From Balneolaceae bacterium (GTDB taxonomy: Bacteria; Bacteroidota; Rhodothermia; Balneolales; Balneolaceae), in NCBI GenBank assembly GCA_007134695.1, contig SLKI01000053.1, positions 16,779 through 80,778 of the forward strand: a stretch of 64,000 bases of DNA, read 5' to 3'. A program made the position numbers and the translations under genes. The notes under the pieces are model-generated. The model was not told where the DNA came from, ran no database searches, and saw only the letters and a list, made by a program, of their open reading frames with translations. This document shows positions 61,191-64,000 of this stretch, piece by piece. Within the stretch, counting starts at the first letter, position 1; each line of letters starts with the position of its first letter.

Positions 61191-63503
61191 ATGAAGCCCG
61201 AAGTTACAATCATACACGTGATAGCTGGTCAGTATTTCAATGGCACCCGACTGTCGCGCATGATTCGCGGGCTTGCTCTGTTGGTCATCTTTATTTTTGC
61301 TTTTCACAACGCTTCCCAGACAGTTTCCGCCACCGGTTCAATTTATACTGATTCCAAATTGGGCACCTTATTGGCAGAGGTGGATGATCGAGATGAAATT
61401 GGCTTGATTCAGATTTCGGAACGCCGGAATTCAGGCCAGTCCACTGCCGGCCATTCAATGGATCCTGGGCAACGGCCGGATTCAGGGGAGGACCTCTATG
61501 AACAAGGCCTTTCTGAAAAGGATCAGGGAAATTATGAAACGGCGATTCATAAATGGAAAGAGTATGTTGATGTTGTCGACAGCCCTGACTTCCGGGTTAG
61601 CCAGGAGTTTATCCGGCTTGTAACTGAGGAACAACTCAGAGAATACTACGAAGAAGCGAGCCGCATCTATTACTGGGGGCTATCGGGTGAATCGATAACA
61701 GAAAAGGAGAAGACTGCACTTCACCAGGAACTGACCTATATGGAGTCTCTGCTGGGACAGCGAGAAGCCCGGTTTCTTAGACAGATGGTAGAGGACGGGG
61801 ATGTGGAAGTGTTAAACAAAATTTCTCAATTCTGGAGAGAGCGGGATTTAACTGTTGCCGATCAATACAATGAGCGGCTCATTGAGCATTGGGAGCGGAT
61901 CAACTATGCATTGGAAAATTTCGATGACGGCGGCCGGCAGGAGTTTGACGATCGGGGAGGTATTTATATCCGCTACGGCGAGCCGAACAGGACTCGTACG
62001 GGCATCTTCCAATACAATCCCGGTTTTGTCAACGCGCTTCTGGCCAGCCGGCTGGACGACGGCATGCATGGGGCAGATGCCGAGAGTGCTTCCAATACCA
62101 CTCACTATTTAAATACACTTTACATGGTACGCTCCTACCATGAGTATCCGCGCTATGAAGTCTGGGTTTATGAAGGGTTATCCGACCGAAATGACAATGT
62201 TATCTATCTTTTCGGTAATACCGGGGGCGGAAGCCGCATGAGCCTCAAGAAATCGGTTGACGATTTTGTCCCGTCGGCGGCCTACAGCATGTCGGCAAGA
62301 AACCGTCCCTACTCCATCGGGATCATCAATGAACAGTCCGGCGGGAATATGCAGGGAGGGCGTTCCCAGGATGATGACGGACAACGAACCGACATCGACT
62401 TCAGTGATGTCAATACCGGCAATGGCAGTGTGCAGGAGGTGATACCACCTGCGTTAATCATGCAGATCATGTATTATCGTCAGCTGGCCAGTACAGATGA
62501 GTTTTTCGGCCGGACCTATGATCAGATGCTGAATCGATACTCCAGTTTAATAGACCGGATACCCAGTTCACTGCCGCGCCAGTTTCAGCAGACCAACAGC
62601 CACAGGATGCTTGAACGGCAGACCCGGGCACCGGGAGATATTTCCAGCCATCTGGACTCGGTGTTTGATATCCCTCTGGAGGTCTATACGTATCGTTTTC
62701 TGGATGAGGAACTGCAACCCTATTTAAGAGTATATATCGAAAGTGACGTTGAACAGGCAGTGAGGTACAGTGAGCTCAGAAAGAGAAATGATACCCGGAA
62801 TATTCGTACTTTTAATTATGAGCTGATTCGATCGATTCGGCCTGTCAATGACGGACAAAGTTCTGAAACCGTGCATACAGACAGCACAGTTCTCTATGAC
62901 TATCTTGAGCGGTCGGGGCTAAGAGAAAAGGAGTTTATGTGGATACCCCATACCCCTGCTCCCGATGCCATTTCGGTTTATGCGGAACTTCACGACAGAA
63001 CGGAATATGCCGGCGGATCGATATCGGAAACCAGTGCTTTTCGTAGTCACCTGAAGGCTATCGGATCGACAGAATCAGAAGTAACAGAGCCGATTGATGC
63101 GGGCAGATTTGCCATATCCGACCTGATTTTCGGATTTTCTGATTCGAATGAACAGGGGGAATTTCACCGCGTAGAAATTGCCCATGACAGGGTCATACCG
63201 GAAAACAGTAACATTACATTTTACCAGGAGGTCTATAATATTCCGATAGATTCTACCGGAATACACCGTTTCGACATGACCTACAGGATCAAGCCCGAGC
63301 GCAGGTTCAGCTGGTTCGGCCTGCGAAGTGAAACAGAACGGTCTGTGACGATCGAAAATGTTCATGATGAACCGCATTTCGAACAGGAGCTGGAAATTGT
63401 AACCTACGATTTACGCAGCCGGGATTATACACTTGAACTCATCTACTCTTCCCCGGAAGGAGAAGAACTCTACCGCAGAGAGATCCGGTTTACTATTGAT
63501 TGA
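61191..63503 (+). CDS. GWxTD-domain secreted protein (paralogue of 2818-4917)
   Basis: A 770-residue paralogue of the protein at 2818. The first ATG, 61191, is followed at 61260 by another ATG (MIRGLALLVIFIFAFHNAS) that begins at the hydrophobic signal; both starts are possible and neither has a clear RBS. A TPR-like repeat (LYEQGLSEKDQGNYETAIHK) leads to the GWxTD-type core, DDRGGIYIRYGEPNRTRTG, in which the name motif is again degenerate (QEFDD). The corresponding phrases HWERIAYAREQFD in the first protein and HWERINYALENFD here prove the relation. The C-terminal part is beta-rich. Function unknown; secreted or periplasmic by signal. Confidence 0.85.
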   Translation: MKPEVTIIHVIAGQYFNGTRLSRMIRGLALLVIFIFAFHNASQTVSATGSIYTDSKLGTLLAEVDDRDEIGLIQISERRNSGQSTAGHSMDPGQRPDSGEDLYEQGLSEKDQGNYETAIHKWKEYVDVVDSPDFRVSQEFIRLVTEEQLREYYEEASRIYYWGLSGESITEKEKTALHQELTYMESLLGQREARFLRQMVEDGDVEVLNKISQFWRERDLTVADQYNERLIEHWERINYALENFDDGGRQEFDDRGGIYIRYGEPNRTRTGIFQYNPGFVNALLASRLDDGMHGADAESASNTTHYLNTLYMVRSYHEYPRYEVWVYEGLSDRNDNVIYLFGNTGGGSRMSLKKSVDDFVPSAAYSMSARNRPYSIGIINEQSGGNMQGGRSQDDDGQRTDIDFSDVNTGNGSVQEVIPPALIMQIMYYRQLASTDEFFGRTYDQMLNRYSSLIDRIPSSLPRQFQQTNSHRMLERQTRAPGDISSHLDSVFDIPLEVYTYRFLDEELQPYLRVYIESDVEQAVRYSELRKRNDTRNIRTFNYELIRSIRPVNDGQSSETVHTDSTVLYDYLERSGLREKEFMWIPHTPAPDAISVYAELHDRTEYAGGSISETSAFRSHLKAIGSTESEVTEPIDAGRFAISDLIFGFSDSNEQGEFHRVEIAHDRVIPENSNITFYQEVYNIPIDSTGIHRFDMTYRIKPERRFSWFGLRSETERSVTIENVHDEPHFEQELEIVTYDLRSRDYTLELIYSSPEGEELYRREIRFTID

Positions 63504-63873
63504 TCATCCAGGTAATCGAATCTGATCTGGAGTAACTCACTCACCAAAGATTATCAATACACCCATCTCTTTTTAGGATAAATGGATGGCAATAGATGGC
63601 CGGCCCGTTATAATCGCAGCTTTTCTTCAAGATCGTATGCTCTACTACAGCATTTGACCGGTGTTTTTTCAATTTTTAAACGAATTCAGGCAAAAGTTCA
63701 AAAAGTTTTACCTGTATTTAAATTTATGTTGCGAAACAGCGCTGGATTTGTTTTTTTGGTTAAGAGGTAAAATTCGCATCATGGATGTTACTCTCTGTGA
63801 CTTTATGAGGTGGGTTTAGCTCAGTTTTTACTCCATCTCATAAGATTCAACATTTAACAAAACGAGGTCTTGT
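63504..63873 (+). other. Intergenic region before partial carboxypeptidase-regulatory-like gene
   Basis: About 370 bp with no convincing gene; a 62-codon open frame at 63582-63770 has no RBS or recognisable feature. The region includes AT-rich stretches near 63660-63720 that may hold a promoter for the gene at 63874, but I see no -35/-10 pair I trust. Confidence 0.5.
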
Positions 63874-64000
63874 ATGTTAAAAAAGCTACTGTTCACGATT
63901 GGACTGTCTCTGTGTCTGGTACCTTTTGCACTTGCCCAAACGGGTGCAATCAGCGGCCAGGTTACAGATGCAGAAACCGGGGAGACGATTCCCGGGGCCA
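63874..64000 (+). CDS. Start of a secreted protein with carboxypeptidase-regulatory-like domain (cut by window edge)
   Basis: Only the first 42 codons are visible. ATG 63874, with AGG at 63865-63867 upstream, gives a clean signal peptide (MLKKLLFTIGLSLCLVPFAL, cleavage near LAQT), followed at once by the start of a CarboxypepD_reg-like domain (ISGQVTDAETGETIPGA). In this phylum that domain begins either TonB-dependent receptors or stand-alone proteins such as the one at 4950. The remaining domain content is outside the window, so I cannot say which. Confidence 0.75.
   Translation, partial: MLKKLLFTIGLSLCLVPFALAQTGAISGQVTDAETGETIPGA

Noticed and set aside
63807..63830. Possible tRNA fragment near 63811 (TGGGTTTAGCTCAG)
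   Set aside because: It matches only the 5' arm and D-stem of a tRNA. No anticodon or T arm follows, so it is probably chance.

Overview
This 64 kb window is a gene-dense, roughly half-GC chromosomal segment of a Gram-negative bacterium of the Bacteroidota/Balneolota/Rhodothermota group. Clues are two large GWxTD-type secreted proteins, carboxypeptidase-D-regulatory-like N-termini, a ZnuD-like TonB-dependent receptor, a DUF5777-type barrel protein, 4-phosphoerythronate dehydrogenase PdxB, an L-lysine 6-transaminase and the recA-recX-AI-2E arrangement. Balneolota is my best guess, by inference from family recall only. I see no phage, IS element, integrase or CRISPR array; this is core chromosome with lineage-specific additions.

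Layout. 0-2.2 kb: recA, recX and a cut-off AI-2E permease on the minus strand. 2.8-6.1 kb: a GWxTD protein and a carboxypeptidase-regulatory-like secreted protein. 6.1-10.5 kb: amino-sugar kinase, tatD, pdxB (minus) and a pyrimidine nucleoside phosphorylase. 10.6-16.9 kb: an envelope block of PspA, a small PspA-like coiled-coil protein, a membrane-anchored coiled-coil protein, an enoyl-CoA hydratase, a CNNM/CorC protein and a double AAA+ ATPase. 17.0-18.1 kb (minus): an LCIB-type carbonic anhydrase and hisI. 18.4-34.2 kb: a complete-looking dcw cluster, mraZ-rsmH-ftsL-ftsI-murE-mraY-murD-ftsW-murG-murC-ftsQ-ftsA-ftsZ, preceded by a promoter with a three-repeat MraZ operator and followed by a hairpin-rich segment and a terminator; murF is absent. 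34.3-37.5 kb: a GlsB-type membrane protein and a metal module (MerC-like protein, palindromic operator, ZnuD-like receptor). 37.6-43.6 kb: AnmK, a DNA-glycosylase-labelled family protein, a class III aminotransferase, a PA0069-type radical SAM protein and a thioredoxin-like protein. 43.6-46.8 kb: TetR regulator and FadE-type acyl-CoA dehydrogenase. 47.0-49.3 kb: cupredoxin lipoprotein, YceI protein, DUF5777-type barrel. 49.3-53.5 kb: purL, L-lysine 6-transaminase (minus) and an initiator tRNA with its own promoter and terminator. 53.7-61.1 kb: a lipoprotein, a sodium:solute symporter, then GNAT, ornithine/alanine racemase-like protein, M23-fold protein, M20 amidohydrolase and Alr. 61.2-64 kb: a second GWxTD protein followed by the start of another carboxypeptidase-regulatory-like protein, repeating the 2.8-6.1 kb arrangement.

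Themes. (1) Cell-wall synthesis and division dominate: the dcw cluster, AnmK and an amino-sugar kinase for wall-sugar salvage, Alr, and possibly the M23 protein. (2) The PspA block looks like a bacterial ESCRT-III-like membrane-remodelling module with a twin AAA+ ATPase; it is the best candidate for an under-described system. (3) Short tandem repeats with 17-32 bp periods occur at six gene boundaries, and at least two copy the end of the adjacent coding region. (4) Three convincing promoters use TTGACA with an 18-bp spacer and a TAnnnT -10 box.
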